64,000 bases of DNA from Vibrio sp. 99-8-1 (GCF_013114595.1 NZ_VTXE01000020.1:1-64000), one strand, 5' to 3'; positions 28,734 to 35,577 are shown, counted from the first letter of the stretch. The notes: generated by a model from the sequence alone, not told the origin. Translations and numbers: made by a program.

Positions 28734-29423
28734 TTGAGATATTCAGCCATAATATTAAGTTTAGTTATTGTCGGTTGTTCTAGTACAGAATCGCAAAAAA
28801 TAGAAGATACGACTCCTAGCGCTCTGCTATCTAAGGCTATTTTTTCTATTCAAAATAATAAATCACGAATAGCTATGGAGAAGTATCTTAATCCATTGAT
28901 AAAGCATTGTAATAGTGAAGTTAAATCTGAAACTGAAAAAGTGTATAGTGCAAGAAGTAAAAAAGAGGAAGATTTCTATAAAAGCAAGACAGATACCAAC
29001 GGAAGAACGATCAGGGTAATTGATGGGACTTGTGCTGATGCTCATTTTTTTGCGGGATATGTAAATGTCGAATTAAATAATGTTGATGCTGCTGAATATT
29101 ATCTGATAAATGGCCTAAATATATCGCCTCAAAACTCTAGAATATTAAGCGAGTTAGGCAATATTTATCAAAATAAAAAATTATGGGATAAAACGCTAAC
29201 AACTTATAAAAAAGCTCAGGTTTCAGCTAAATTATACTCACCAACTAATAGAGCGAATATGGAGTATTCTCGTGCACTAAGAGGAATAGGATTTGTACTG
29301 ATTGAGCAAGGAAAATTAGATGATGCATCAACCAAATATCATGAAGCACTAGAGATAAACTCTAAAGATAAAATAGCATTGGCTGAGCTGCGTTATATAG
29401 AAAAATTAAAATTAAACAAATGA
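28734..29423 (+). CDS. TPR-repeat lipoprotein, function unknown
   Basis: 229 residues starting with TTG, with AAGGA eight or nine bases upstream. The signal peptide ends in the lipobox V-I-V-G-C (Cys15), so it should be lipid-anchored. Residues about 95-225 form three tetratricopeptide repeats (A-D-A-H-F-F-A-G-Y-V-N-V; S-R-I-L-S-E-L-G-N-I-Y-Q-N; A-L-R-G-I-G-F-V-L-I-E-Q-G). The gene is AT-rich like the rest of the island. TPR lipoproteins often scaffold envelope or secretion complexes; nothing nearby assigns this one. Confidence 0.7.
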   Translation: MRYSAIILSLVIVGCSSTESQKIEDTTPSALLSKAIFSIQNNKSRIAMEKYLNPLIKHCNSEVKSETEKVYSARSKKEEDFYKSKTDTNGRTIRVIDGTCADAHFFAGYVNVELNNVDAAEYYLINGLNISPQNSRILSELGNIYQNKKLWDKTLTTYKKAQVSAKLYSPTNRANMEYSRALRGIGFVLIEQGKLDDASTKYHEALEINSKDKIALAELRYIEKLKLNK

Positions 29424-29447
29424 TTTGATAGTAGGTTGTAAGTTCGA

Positions 29448-29505
29448 GGACAGGCACTTATGCAGGTACTTTAAGGGTGTAAATGGTGTCTGTCCCTTTT
29501 AGTGT
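29448..29505. repeat. Diverged REP-like pair
   Basis: GAGGACAGGCACTTATG and, about 30 bp later, GGTGTCTGTCCCTTTT form an imperfect inverted pair built on the same GGACAGGCA word as the other REP copies in the island. This is the leftmost member of the family here. Confidence 0.45.
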
Positions 29506-29589
29506 AGTGATTAACCAAGGTGTTAATTTATATGAACTAACTCATTTAATGATAATTAGTATTAACAAAATATAAATATGGAGATTATA

Positions 29590-29949
29590 GTGTTTAAAAA
29601 TAAAACTATCTTTTTATTAGTGTCGGTTGTATTGACTGGGTGTGCGAGCAACTCCGTTTCTTGGGACTCTCTTGAAGAGAATAACGCGGGTTCAAATTAC
29701 TGTTCTACTGCGTTCACCAAGCCAGAGAAGATTGAGTCTTGTTCTGTTGAGTATACAGTTTATTCAAAAGCAAAGCGTGAATGTCAAAAAGATTCAAACC
29801 CAGGTTATTGTGTATTAATGGCTGAGTATAGCTGGGATACTTTCAAAGACATGGTTTTAAATGTCGAGCCAACCCAAGAGCATGCAAAAATGTTCCCTAT
29901 CATGTGCGGTCACAAAGACAAAGCAGTCCAGCCATGTTCGAAACTCTAA
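29590..29949 (+). CDS. Small cysteine-rich lipoprotein, function unknown
   Basis: 119 residues with a signal peptide ending in V-L-T-G-C (lipobox). The mature part has seven further cysteines, suggesting disulfides in the periplasm. GTG at 29590 is preferred because GGAG lies six bases upstream; an ATG at 29578 would add four residues (M-E-I-I) but has a weaker context. I do not recognise the family. It sits between two REP-type sequences. Confidence 0.6.
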   Translation: MFKNKTIFLLVSVVLTGCASNSVSWDSLEENNAGSNYCSTAFTKPEKIESCSVEYTVYSKAKRECQKDSNPGYCVLMAEYSWDTFKDMVLNVEPTQEHAKMFPIMCGHKDKAVQPCSKL

Positions 29950-29994
29950 GGTAGCTGAAATTAATAGCGAAATTAGAAATTAAAAAATTAATAA

Positions 29995-30028
29995 GACAGG
30001 CACAATAAACAAGTTTATTGTGCCTGTC
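29995..30028. repeat. Perfect 16-bp palindrome, REP-type
   Basis: GACAGGCACAATAAAC and GTTTATTGTGCCTGTC are exact complements around AA. The arm start GACAGGCA matches the REP words of the island. It lies directly before an orphan toxin tip and may also stop transcription from the lipoprotein gene. Confidence 0.7.
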
Positions 30029-30034
30029 CTGTTA

Positions 30035-30142
30035 GTTCGAGTATATACAGGAAGTAGTAAGCGACCAGATGAAATTGTTGTAACATACCAGATTGGTAAT
30101 AGGGATCCGATATCTAAGTCGATAGAGAATGTGAGGATGTAA
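30035..30142 (+). pseudogene. Orphan polymorphic-toxin C-terminal tip (module 0)
   Basis: An open frame of 35 codons with no start, reading V-R-V-Y-T-G-S-S-K-R-P-D-E-I-V-V-T-Y-Q-I-G and ending in TAA one base before the next gene. The beta-rich V-Y-T-G-S...V-T-Y-Q-I-G pattern resembles the last strands of nuclease-type toxin domains, but I cannot name the domain. The upstream part is replaced by the palindrome. The tight coupling to an immunity-like gene supports a displaced toxin end. Confidence 0.45.
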
Positions 30143-30143
30143 A

Positions 30144-30608
30144 GTGGATAACAACAAAATAAAAAATCCGCAAGAAATATATCAGGAAATAGGACGTCTG
30201 ATTTGGTCTATCTTTCCAGAAAATGCTCTGGAGGCGTACTTTTATTGTCAAGTATATCGTTTATCTAGAGATTATAAGTATAACTGGTTGGATCATGATG
30301 GAAATATATCGAGGTATGATTTTGAACAACATCCAACTAGTGTTCTTCAGTTAATTTCAGCTCAGTTAAAAGAACTACAGCAGCATAGTGTTTTTGACCA
30401 AGAACGCTGGACGCATTGCAAAGTAACGCTAACTGATGAGGGACAGTTTCATATTAAGTTTGCGTATATTGAAGAAGAAGATAGCTGGAGTGGTCTGTAC
30501 ATGAGGGGTGTTAGCTCATTAACTAAAGAAGAAGCTGAAACATCTTCAGTTCCTGATAAGACTAACGGGGACAGCCATCTTAATAAACAATCAGTTAAGT
30601 TGATCTAA
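30144..30608 (+). CDS. Immunity protein, YezG/DUF600-like
   Basis: 154 residues starting GTG. The pattern Q-E-I-Y-Q-E-I-G-R-L-I-W-S-I-F-P...F-Y-C-Q-V and the late W-T-H-C-K-V-T-L-T-D-E-G-Q-F-H-I-K-F-A-Y match the YezG/DUF600 fold, known as cognate immunity to LXG and other polymorphic toxins. The last ~20 codons are read through a REP word (GGGGACAGCCATCTTAATA) and the start of repeat R1, so the native C-terminus was replaced when the repeat inserted. It starts one base after the toxin tip. Confidence 0.6.
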   Translation: MDNNKIKNPQEIYQEIGRLIWSIFPENALEAYFYCQVYRLSRDYKYNWLDHDGNISRYDFEQHPTSVLQLISAQLKELQQHSVFDQERWTHCKVTLTDEGQFHIKFAYIEEEDSWSGLYMRGVSSLTKEEAETSSVPDKTNGDSHLNKQSVKLI

Positions 30609-30800
30609 ACGACGCCTTGTTATTTCCATAGAAAATCCAATCACAGCGTCAGTTGATCACCTCTATACAATAAATCCGCATAAAATTGTTGTTTTTCAAT
30701 ATGTTTCAACTAAATTATAGCAAAAATATATTAACCTACTTATAACTGAGCAGGTGAGAACTGGCTGGCTTGAACTTTTTTAAGATGCATGTCCTCGTTG
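30563..30800 (+). repeat. REP word plus repeat R1, copy a
   Basis: Begins with AACGGGGACAGCCATCTTAA, continues with the R1 core (contains CGCATAAAATTGTTGTTTTT at 30688 and AACCTACTTATAACTGAGCA near 30733) and ends TTTTTTAAGATGCATGTCCT near 30793. The two ends are an imperfect inverted pair, giving the whole unit the look of a non-autonomous REP-bounded element. Four further R1 copies follow. Confidence 0.8.
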
Positions 30801-30801
30801 T

Positions 30802-31077
30802 GCTTCTGGAACGACTCATCCGTCTGGTGTTGAATATACAGAGCAAGGTTTTCCAGACTTCTCGCCTTACGCAAAAGCAAAAGTTGAAATTAAAGGCTTA
30901 ACTGGTAACTATGCTAAAGATGCAGCTATAGCAAATAAAGCTGTAGGCTTAAAAAGCACTCCCGATGGTTTTGTGTAGCATCACGTTGAAGACACGAAAA
31001 CAATGCAGTTAAAACCTAAAGATATACATAATAATGCTAGACGTACAGGTGGAGCTGCCATTCTGAGGAATAAATAG
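30802..31077 (+). pseudogene. WHH-type HNH nuclease toxin tip, inactivated (module 1)
   Basis: A frame of 91 sense positions without a start codon. It has P-S-G-V-E-Y-T-E-Q-G-F-P-D-F, then P-D-G-F-V-stop-H-H-V-E-D-T-K-T-M-Q-L, then I-H-N-N-A-R-R-T-G-G-A-A. This matches the WHH (HNH/EndoVII superfamily) toxin pattern W-H-H-x-E-D-x-x-T-M-Q-L-V-P...H-x-x-x-x-H-T-G-G. The WHH tryptophan codon is replaced by TAG at 30976-30978, and the later histidine of H-T-G-G is arginine. The fragment begins exactly where repeat R1 copy a ends. Nuclease activity is very unlikely. Confidence 0.75.
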
Positions 31078-31093
31078 GATCAGTGCATATACT

Positions 31094-31567
31094 ATGAAAA
31101 TAAAACTATCAAAACCATTAGCTATTTCAAGTCATGATATTGATGACTTTATTCAGGAAACAGGGGTAGACCTCCCAGAAGAGTTTGCTAAGTTTTTGCT
31201 TGAGTATAATGGTGCAAGACCCGAAACGAATATCTTCTCGATAACAGAGCTGAATGAATCAGGGGTAGATAAATTTATCCCTTTATCTTTGATGATTGAA
31301 GAAAGTGCTAGGCTTGAAAATATTGGAGCAAGTACTTTCCCAATTGCTTGGGCAGAAGGTGGGAACTATGTAGTGATAAACTTTGATAAAGAAGCGTCAG
31401 TTTACTTTTGGGATCATGAAGAACCCAGTCAAGAGTTCTTATTGGCGAAAGGGATTTACAAGTTCTTAGAAAAATTAGAAGCATTTGATCCTGAAAGCGT
31501 CGTCTTGAAAGATGGCCAGATAGAATCAGCATGGATAGACCCAGATTTCTTAAAAAGTCTTGAGTAG
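31094..31567 (+). CDS. SMI1/KNR4 (SUKH) family immunity protein
   Basis: 157 residues. The SUKH core is clear: I-D-D-F-I-Q-E-T-G-V-D-L-P-E-E-F-A-K-F-L-L-E-Y-N-G-A-R-P, then I-P-L-S-L-M-I...F-P-I-A-W-A-E-G-G-N-Y-V-V-I-N and V-Y-F-W-D-H-E. SUKH proteins commonly neutralise WHH-type nucleases, matching the tip 16 bp upstream. The frame is intact although the toxin is dead, so it may be kept for protection against kin, or may be recent debris. Confidence 0.85.
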   Translation: MKIKLSKPLAISSHDIDDFIQETGVDLPEEFAKFLLEYNGARPETNIFSITELNESGVDKFIPLSLMIEESARLENIGASTFPIAWAEGGNYVVINFDKEASVYFWDHEEPSQEFLLAKGIYKFLEKLEAFDPESVVLKDGQIESAWIDPDFLKSLE

Positions 31568-31587
31568 TAATCGTAAATTCATCTAAC

Positions 31588-31626
31588 GCCACTCATCCGA
31601 GTGGCGTCCCACCCCCTAGAATCACC
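31588..31626 (+). repeat. Repeat R2, copy a (partial)
   Basis: The hairpin GCCACTC-ATCC-GAGTGGC followed by GTCCCACCCCC. It lies 20 bp after the SUKH immunity stop. The three other copies are about 65 bp long and also lie just after immunity genes. Confidence 0.75.
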
Positions 31627-31879
31627 GAGCAACGGGGACAGGTATCTTATAAGAAGCTAACAGGGACAGTCATCTTAATACTGATACAGAAGCTAACTGT
31701 AGTGGTACATTGAATTTGGCCACCTGATTAGAGGTGTTATGATTCAGTTCATAGAAGAATTAGATCACAAAAAATAATCGATTCTTTAGTGTTTTCTAGT
31801 TGTTGAGATATGTGTTCTAGTTATTTAACAGTCTAATTTATATTATGTTTTCACTTTAAATTTAATGTTGAAATGAATC
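31627..31879. other. REP words and a possible insertion-sequence remnant
   Basis: Two REP words (near 31633 and 31662) are followed near 31697-31780 by TGTAGTGGTACATTGAATTT then GGCCACCTGATTAGAGGTG and a 13-codon frame. The TTTGGCCACCTGA signature is reminiscent of IS3-group ends, but the piece is too short to classify. The remaining sequence up to 31879 is AT-rich without features. Confidence 0.3.
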
Positions 31880-32380
31880 ATGGTTATCGCTCGTAAAAGT
31901 GGATTTGTAGTAATATGTGCAGCTCTGTTGTTAACTGGATGTGTAAGTGATGTATGTAAAAAGCATGGTTTGACTTCCTACAAATGTACTCGATTAGAAG
32001 ACTCTATCGCATACATCAAGGAGCATGAAGAGGAATTGGTTGAACTGACCAAGACATATAATAGTACTGGACTAGGATTCCCGTTATCGGAGTCAGATAT
32101 AATCGGTTATAAACAAACGTTCTGTAAAAAATATCAAGATAAAAAGTTTGAACTTAAATCAGCAGAACAGGTGGCATTTAAGTTGGGCCCATACATGCAA
32201 CATAGATTTTGCTACTACCTCAGTTCTATTGAAAAACCTATTATGATTGCGGCTCCAAAAGAGATGACGGACGAGGGTGGTAGAGTTTTTTACTATCTGA
32301 TTGATCAAAACAGAGTTGTAGATTTTGATGTACACAACGTGGTTTATTCCAAGAATGGCTTTAAATACGGTAATTATTAG
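31880..32380 (+). CDS. Putative lipoprotein, function unknown
   Basis: 166 residues with a clear signal peptide and lipobox L-L-L-T-G-C (Cys21). The mature part has several cysteines and an aromatic C-terminal region (F-Y-Y-L-I-D-Q-N). Codon use is AT-rich, as for neighbours. Periplasmic immunity proteins against T6SS effectors are often lipoproteins of this kind, but nothing in the sequence proves it. Confidence 0.6.
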   Translation: MVIARKSGFVVICAALLLTGCVSDVCKKHGLTSYKCTRLEDSIAYIKEHEEELVELTKTYNSTGLGFPLSESDIIGYKQTFCKKYQDKKFELKSAEQVAFKLGPYMQHRFCYYLSSIEKPIMIAAPKEMTDEGGRVFYYLIDQNRVVDFDVHNVVYSKNGFKYGNY

Positions 32381-32422
32381 CATTTATACTTCAATGGAAC
32401 ATTTGATATTGAAGGTAAATAA
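32381..32422 (+). pseudogene. Very short orphan toxin-end remnant (module 2)
   Basis: Thirteen sense codons (H-L-Y-F-N-G-T-F-D-I-E-G-K) and a TAA, directly joined to the next gene. It is placed like the other tips, but is too short to identify. Confidence 0.25.
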
Positions 32423-32424
32423 TA

Positions 32425-32811
32425 GTGATTAATAATGCATTGTCGAAAGAACAAGTTGCGGAAATATGCGCTCATTTAGAAGAGACTGCAAGCATGATAG
32501 GTGCACCTCTTTATAAGACTAAAGAGTCAATGGTAAATCTAGAGGGAATCCTTCTTAGTTTAAAAGAAATGACGGATGAAGAAGCACTCAATGGTGCAGA
32601 GTTTATGGCGGGAATTTATCTTGGAGAAGTACTATGTAAGTTCACGGGAGGTGAGTGGTTTTACTTTGATGCATCTGAGCAATTTACAGTTAAAATCAAT
32701 GACCAATCATTTTTCCCCATTGAGCGAGTAAAGAGTTTTACTTCCAATCCGAATGATGAAGGTTTAGATTTTTACGTTCATGCTATTTTAGCGAAGCACA
32801 AGAAAGCGTAA
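32425..32811 (+). CDS. Immunity-like cytoplasmic protein, family not recognised
   Basis: 128 residues, GTG start, acidic and without signal peptide. Central segment F-M-A-G-I-Y-L-G-E-V-L-C-K-F-T-G-G-E-W-F-Y-F resembles the G-x-Y-L-G-E-V-I...G-G-x-W motif of small uncharacterised immunity proteins. It is followed after 12 bp by repeat R2, the same position as in the other modules, which is the main reason to call it immunity-like. Confidence 0.5.
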   Translation: MINNALSKEQVAEICAHLEETASMIGAPLYKTKESMVNLEGILLSLKEMTDEEALNGAEFMAGIYLGEVLCKFTGGEWFYFDASEQFTVKINDQSFFPIERVKSFTSNPNDEGLDFYVHAILAKHKKA

Positions 32812-32823
32812 ATGTTACAAAAA

Positions 32824-32887
32824 GCCACTCACCCGAGTGGCGTCCCTCTTCCCAGAACCACCCAATCCACCCACAGAACCCTCTCTG
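32824..32887 (+). repeat. Repeat R2, copy b
   Basis: GCCACTC-ACCC-GAGTGGC hairpin, then GTCCCTCTTCCCAGAACCAC and CCAATCCACCCACAGAACC. Nearly identical to copies c and d. Confidence 0.85.
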
Positions 32888-32891
32888 ATCT

Positions 32892-32944
32892 AACGAGGAC
32901 AGCCATCTTAATACTAACTTTTTTAAGATGCATGTCCTCGTTGT
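32892..32944. repeat. Complete REP doublet (REPIN-like)
   Basis: AACGAGGACAGCCATCTTAA and TTAAGATGCATGTCCTCGTT face each other across about 10 bp, forming a long imperfect hairpin. It is the clearest closed REP pair in the island and shows that the left and right R1 border words belong together. Confidence 0.75.
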
Positions 32945-32950
32945 GCTCTC

Positions 32951-33137
32951 CCTTGTTATTTCCATAGAAACGCCAATCACAGTATCTGCTGAGCACGTCT
33001 ATACAATGAATTCGCATAAAATTGTTGTTTTTCAATATGTTTCAACTAAATGATAGCAAAAATATATTAACCTACTTATAACTGAGCAGATGAGAACGGG
33101 CTGGTTTGAATCTTTTTTAAGATGCATGTCCTCGTTG
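32951..33137 (+). repeat. Repeat R1, copy b
   Basis: Contains CGCATAAAATTGTTGTTTTT and the AACCTACTTATAACTGAGCA core and ends AAGATGCATGTCCTCGTT. A 12-bp duplication (CTCGTTGTGCCT twice) follows at its right border at 33131-33154. Confidence 0.85.
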
Positions 33138-33147
33138 TGCCTACTCG

Positions 33148-33414
33148 TTGTGCCTACCATTAACTGGCGAAAAACAATCTAATGGAAAAAGGGATTATCA
33201 GTTAGGACACCCTGAAGACGATCCATGGGTGAAACAACAGGATACCTGGAAGGAGAAAGCAGAAAATAATGAAGATTTTACGAGGAAAGATGTATTGGAT
33301 AAATATCAGGAAAGAGTAGAAGTTGAATGTGTAAATTGTAATGCTAGTGATGGTGCTAGAATAGGCCAAGAGAGAAAGAAACAGAAAAAAATCGAGAGTA
33401 ATGAGAATGACTGA
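33148..33414 (+). pseudogene. Orphan polymorphic-toxin tip with HxxD-like motif (module 3)
   Basis: About 88 codons with no good start (the only initiator is TTG without a ribosome binding site, inside the repeat border). It contains G-H-P-E-D-D-P-W-V-K-Q-Q and C-V-N-C-N-A-S-D-G, with a lysine-rich end. The H-x-x-D motif recalls Ntox15/Tde-type DNase toxins, but this is inference from one motif. It overlaps the SUFU-like immunity gene by 14 nt, typical of a toxin-immunity pair. Confidence 0.5.
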
Positions 33415-33937
33415 TATAGCAGCTAATTTGATAAAAGGGCTGGGTAAAGTTCCTGAGAGAGCAGAAAGGTTTTATCTAGAATCCTTCGCAGTTGATGTTC
33501 TTATTTTTGAAGATAGGCCCTTTAAAGGTGCAAATTCACTGGTTACAGTTGGAGTTAGCAAACTTGATGATAGACAGGCTGAGCTAGTGGTTGTTTATGA
33601 CCCAGAATCTCTCAATAAAGATACTGACCTTAGCGGTTTTACTATGACTTATCTTCAGCATTACTTTTTAAACTCGAAAGCCACGTATGGAGACTTGTTT
33701 ATTAGAAGCCAATCTGTCTTGAATGGTTACGATTTTTCTGGAGTTTACATTACGTCTCCCTCATATTTCCCTGATGATGCATTGCTTGAAACTGATGGAT
33801 TGAAGTTTCTTTGGTTAGTTTTATTACATGAAAAGGAGGTCGAGTATGCCTGTGATAAGGGTGTGTTAAAGCTAGAGGAATTACTGGAAGACATGGATCC
33901 TGATTTAAGTGATTTCCGTAGACCGTCAATGATCTAA
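33401..33937 (+). CDS. SUFU-like (suppressor of fused domain) immunity protein
   Basis: 178 residues. The segments G-V-Y-I-T-S-P-S-Y-F-P-D-D and F-L-W-L-V-L-L-H-E-K-E-V-E-Y-A-C-D-K-G-V-L-K-L-E-E-L-L-E match the bacterial SUFU immunity family. It begins inside the end of the toxin tip. Cytoplasmic, no signal peptide. The frame is intact. Confidence 0.72.
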   Translation: MRMTDIAANLIKGLGKVPERAERFYLESFAVDVLIFEDRPFKGANSLVTVGVSKLDDRQAELVVVYDPESLNKDTDLSGFTMTYLQHYFLNSKATYGDLFIRSQSVLNGYDFSGVYITSPSYFPDDALLETDGLKFLWLVLLHEKEVEYACDKGVLKLEELLEDMDPDLSDFRRPSMI

Positions 33938-33962
33938 AACGCAAGAAAGATAGGCTACTTAT

Positions 33963-34094
33963 ATGAGTTATTGGGGCATAGAGCCAGATAAAAATGATTT
34001 TGCATTCGATGGGGTAGGAGCCTATATACATTGTATCAGAATCCAACAGGGACATGCATCTTATGAAAAGGAACAACGGGGACAGCCATCTTAA
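33963..34094 (+). pseudogene. Truncated DUF4259-like immunity gene interrupted by REP words
   Basis: The frame starts M-S-Y-W-G-I-E-P-D-K-N-D-F-A-F-D, close to the M-x-x-W-G-x-x-x-x-x-N-D-D-A-x-D start of DUF4259-type immunity proteins. After about 28 codons it runs into REP sequence (CAGGGACATGCATCTTATGA) and stops. Only the N-terminus is left. Confidence 0.45.
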
Positions 34095-34096
34095 TA
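34048..34096. repeat. Tandem REP words
   Basis: AACAGGGACATGCATCTTAT and AACGGGGACAGCCATCTTAA in direct order, 10 bp apart. They replace the end of the preceding immunity gene. Confidence 0.7.
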
Positions 34097-34098
34097 AA

Positions 34099-34256
34099 CA
34101 GCATTAGCTGAGCACCTCTATACAATAAATTCGCATAAAATTGTTGTTTTTCAATATTTTTCAACTAAATGATAGAACAAGTATATTAACCTACTTATAG
34201 CTGAGCAGATGAGAACTGGTTGGTTTGATTCTTTTTTAAGATGCATGTCCTCGTTA
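34099..34256 (+). repeat. Repeat R1, copy c
   Basis: Lacks the first ~60 bp found in copies a and e but shares the CGCATAAAATTGTTGTTTTT core, the AACCTACTTATA segment and the right border AAGATGCATGTCCTCGTT. Confidence 0.85.
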
Positions 34257-34259
34257 TGA

Positions 34260-34402
34260 GCTTTACCAAAATCTAATACAGCAGAGGTTGAACATAATGT
34301 GTCGTTAGGTAGCGACCAAGTTTTACTAGAAGGCAAAGGTCAAAGGGCAGCAAGGCCAGCAGTGGGCACATGATAATGCAATAGGTGGGGGCAATCAGGT
34401 CA
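34260..34402 (+). pseudogene. Orphan toxin tip, frameshifted (module 4)
   Basis: Starts immediately after R1 copy c. One frame reads A-L-P-K-S-N-T-A-E-V-E-H-N-V-S-L-G-S-D-Q and stops at 34373. Another frame continues from about 34355 with Q-Q-W-A-H-D-N-A-I-G-G-G-N-Q-V and stops at 34402. Both look coding, so a frameshift near 34350 is likely. The domain is not recognised. Confidence 0.4.
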
Positions 34403-34444
34403 GGTCGTTATAAATGGTGATATAAAAAGAGATGGTGAAGGGAA

Positions 34445-34755
34445 ATGAATGTAAATAAACAGAACGAAAAGATTGTAGATGATATCTTAATGGCCTTTAA
34501 TGAAGCAGGTTTTGAACGTGAAAGTCTGAGGCTTAAATGCTTTTGGCAAGAACTAAATTCAGGTGAATTAGGAAACAAAATTGAGGCAGCCCAAAGTATA
34601 ATAGGATATTGCCATCCCAAAGCTTGGGGCGATCTATCGGTAGCAGGAAATGCAATTCCTATAAGTCTATTCAGGAATGGGATAGAGCTTTGGCAAAGCT
34701 GACAAGAATAACCAAGAATCAGTTAAAGCAGCACAAAAGAAATCTACAGGTCTAG
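34445..34755 (+). pseudogene. Immunity-like gene broken by a frameshift
   Basis: The first frame gives 85 residues (E-K-I-V-D-D-I-L-M-A-F-N-E-A-G-F...) up to a TGA at 34702. From 34666 the +2 frame reads S-I-Q-E-W-D-R-A-L-A-K-L-T-R-I-T-K-N-Q-L-K-Q-H and ends TAG at 34755, a much more plausible protein end than the F-R-N-G-I-E-L-W-Q-S tail. A one-base deletion or two-base insertion around 34655-34666 explains both. The intact product would be about 103 residues. Family not recognised. Confidence 0.55.
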
Positions 34756-34807
34756 CCCATCTTTATTATCGAGAACGTTCTACTTTTTTGTGTAAGCTTA
34801 AGCAAGC

Positions 34808-34869
34808 GCCACTCACCCGAGTGGCGTCCCTATTCCCAGAACCACCCAATCCGCCCACAGAACAATCTT
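34808..34869 (+). repeat. Repeat R2, copy c
   Basis: Same GCCACTC-ACCC-GAGTGGC hairpin and CCCAGAACCACCCAATCC core, about 50 bp after the restored end of the immunity-like gene. Confidence 0.85.
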
Positions 34870-34889
34870 GAATCTAACAAATCTAACAG

Positions 34890-34965
34890 TAAATCTAACA
34901 GGGACATGCATCTTATGAAAAGGACTAACGGGGACAGGCATCTTATAAGAGTTGCATCTTATAAG
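34890..34965. repeat. Cluster of REP words
   Basis: AACAGGGACATGCATCTTAT, AACGGGGACAGGCATCTTAT and a further GTTGCATCTTATAAGAG in direct order. The density suggests repeated recombination or nested insertion at this spot. Confidence 0.7.
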
Positions 34966-34970
34966 AGTTC

Positions 34971-35094
34971 GGTTATCAGTTAAGTTGATCTAAACGACAC
35001 CTTGTTATTTCCAAAGAAACTCCAATCACAGCATTAGCTGAGCACCTCTATACAATAAATTCGCATAAAATTGTTGTTTTTCAATATGTTTCAA
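34971..35094 (+). repeat. Repeat R1, copy d (3'-truncated)
   Basis: Follows the R1 consensus from GGTTATCAGTTAAGTTGATC to TTTTTCAATATGTTTCAAC, then leaves it abruptly at 35095, where transposase-like coding sequence begins. Confidence 0.8.
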
Positions 35095-35253
35095 CCTTTA
35101 TTAAAACGTTTAAATATCAACCAAAAGGAGTGGCTAAAGGCGTGTACTCAACTAGAGAAGCAAAGAGCGCTCTGTATAGGCATGAAAGAGAGCATTCAGT
35201 GTAATTTATCAAGGCTACATCGACGACGAATGTGCGGTTATCAGTTAAATTAA
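35095..35253 (+). pseudogene. C-terminal remnant of a REP-associated tyrosine transposase (RAYT)
   Basis: Fifty-two codons reading P-L-L-K-R-L-N-I-N-Q-K-E-W-L-K-A-C-T-Q-L, then C-I-G-M-K-E-S, then L-H-R-R-R-M-C-G-Y-Q-L-N and stop. This resembles the end of RAYT/IS200-like Y1 proteins of marine Gammaproteobacteria (P-I-L-x-R-L-x-I-x-x-x-x-W...x-x-G). The catalytic tyrosine and HUH motif are missing. Its last codons run into R1 copy e, so R1 may derive from the 3' flank of a RAYT locus. Confidence 0.5.
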
Positions 35254-35450
35254 TCTAAACGACACCTTATTACTCTCATAGAAACTCCGGTCACAGCATT
35301 TGCTGAGCACCTCTATACAATAAATTCGCATAAAATTGTTGTTTTTCAATATGTTTCAACTAAATGATAGAAAAAGTATATTAACCTACTTATAACTGAG
35401 TAGATGAGAACGGGCTGGTTTGAATCTTTTTTAAGATGCATGTCCTCGTT
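35236..35450 (+). repeat. Repeat R1, copy e (full length)
   Basis: The most complete copy, about 215 bp, from GGTTATCAGTTAAATTAATC to AAGATGCATGTCCTCGTT, with the REP border at its right end. It is followed at once by a toxin tip, as in copies a, b and c. Confidence 0.85.
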
Positions 35451-35454
35451 ATGA

Positions 35455-35577
35455 GCTTATGAGCTCGCAGATGATATTCGCATGTTAAGACAAGTGGGAG
35501 TGCCAAATGAGCGCATTTCAGAGTTACTGAAAATGAACAAGGATAAATATGAGTTTAGAAAACAAACAAAAGGTTGA
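35455..35577 (+). pseudogene. Orphan toxin tip (module 5)
   Basis: Forty codons without a start: A-Y-E-L-A-D-D-I-R-M-L-R-Q-V-G-V-P-N-E-R, then I-S-E-L-L-K-M-N-K-D and stop at 35577. The amphipathic helical end is typical of toxin C-termini, but the domain is not recognised. It overlaps the following immunity-like gene by 29 nt. Confidence 0.45.

Noticed and set aside
33148..33414. Complete gene starting at TTG
   Set aside because: The TTG lies in a duplicated repeat border with no ribosome binding site; the frame is better read as a start-less toxin tip.
35071..35253. Intact 60-residue protein gene
   Set aside because: The first codons are repeat R1 sequence, there is no ribosome binding site, and the rest is a transposase tail.
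30563..35450. CRISPR array
   Set aside because: Repeats are 120-215 bp, irregularly spaced, with genes between them and no cas genes.
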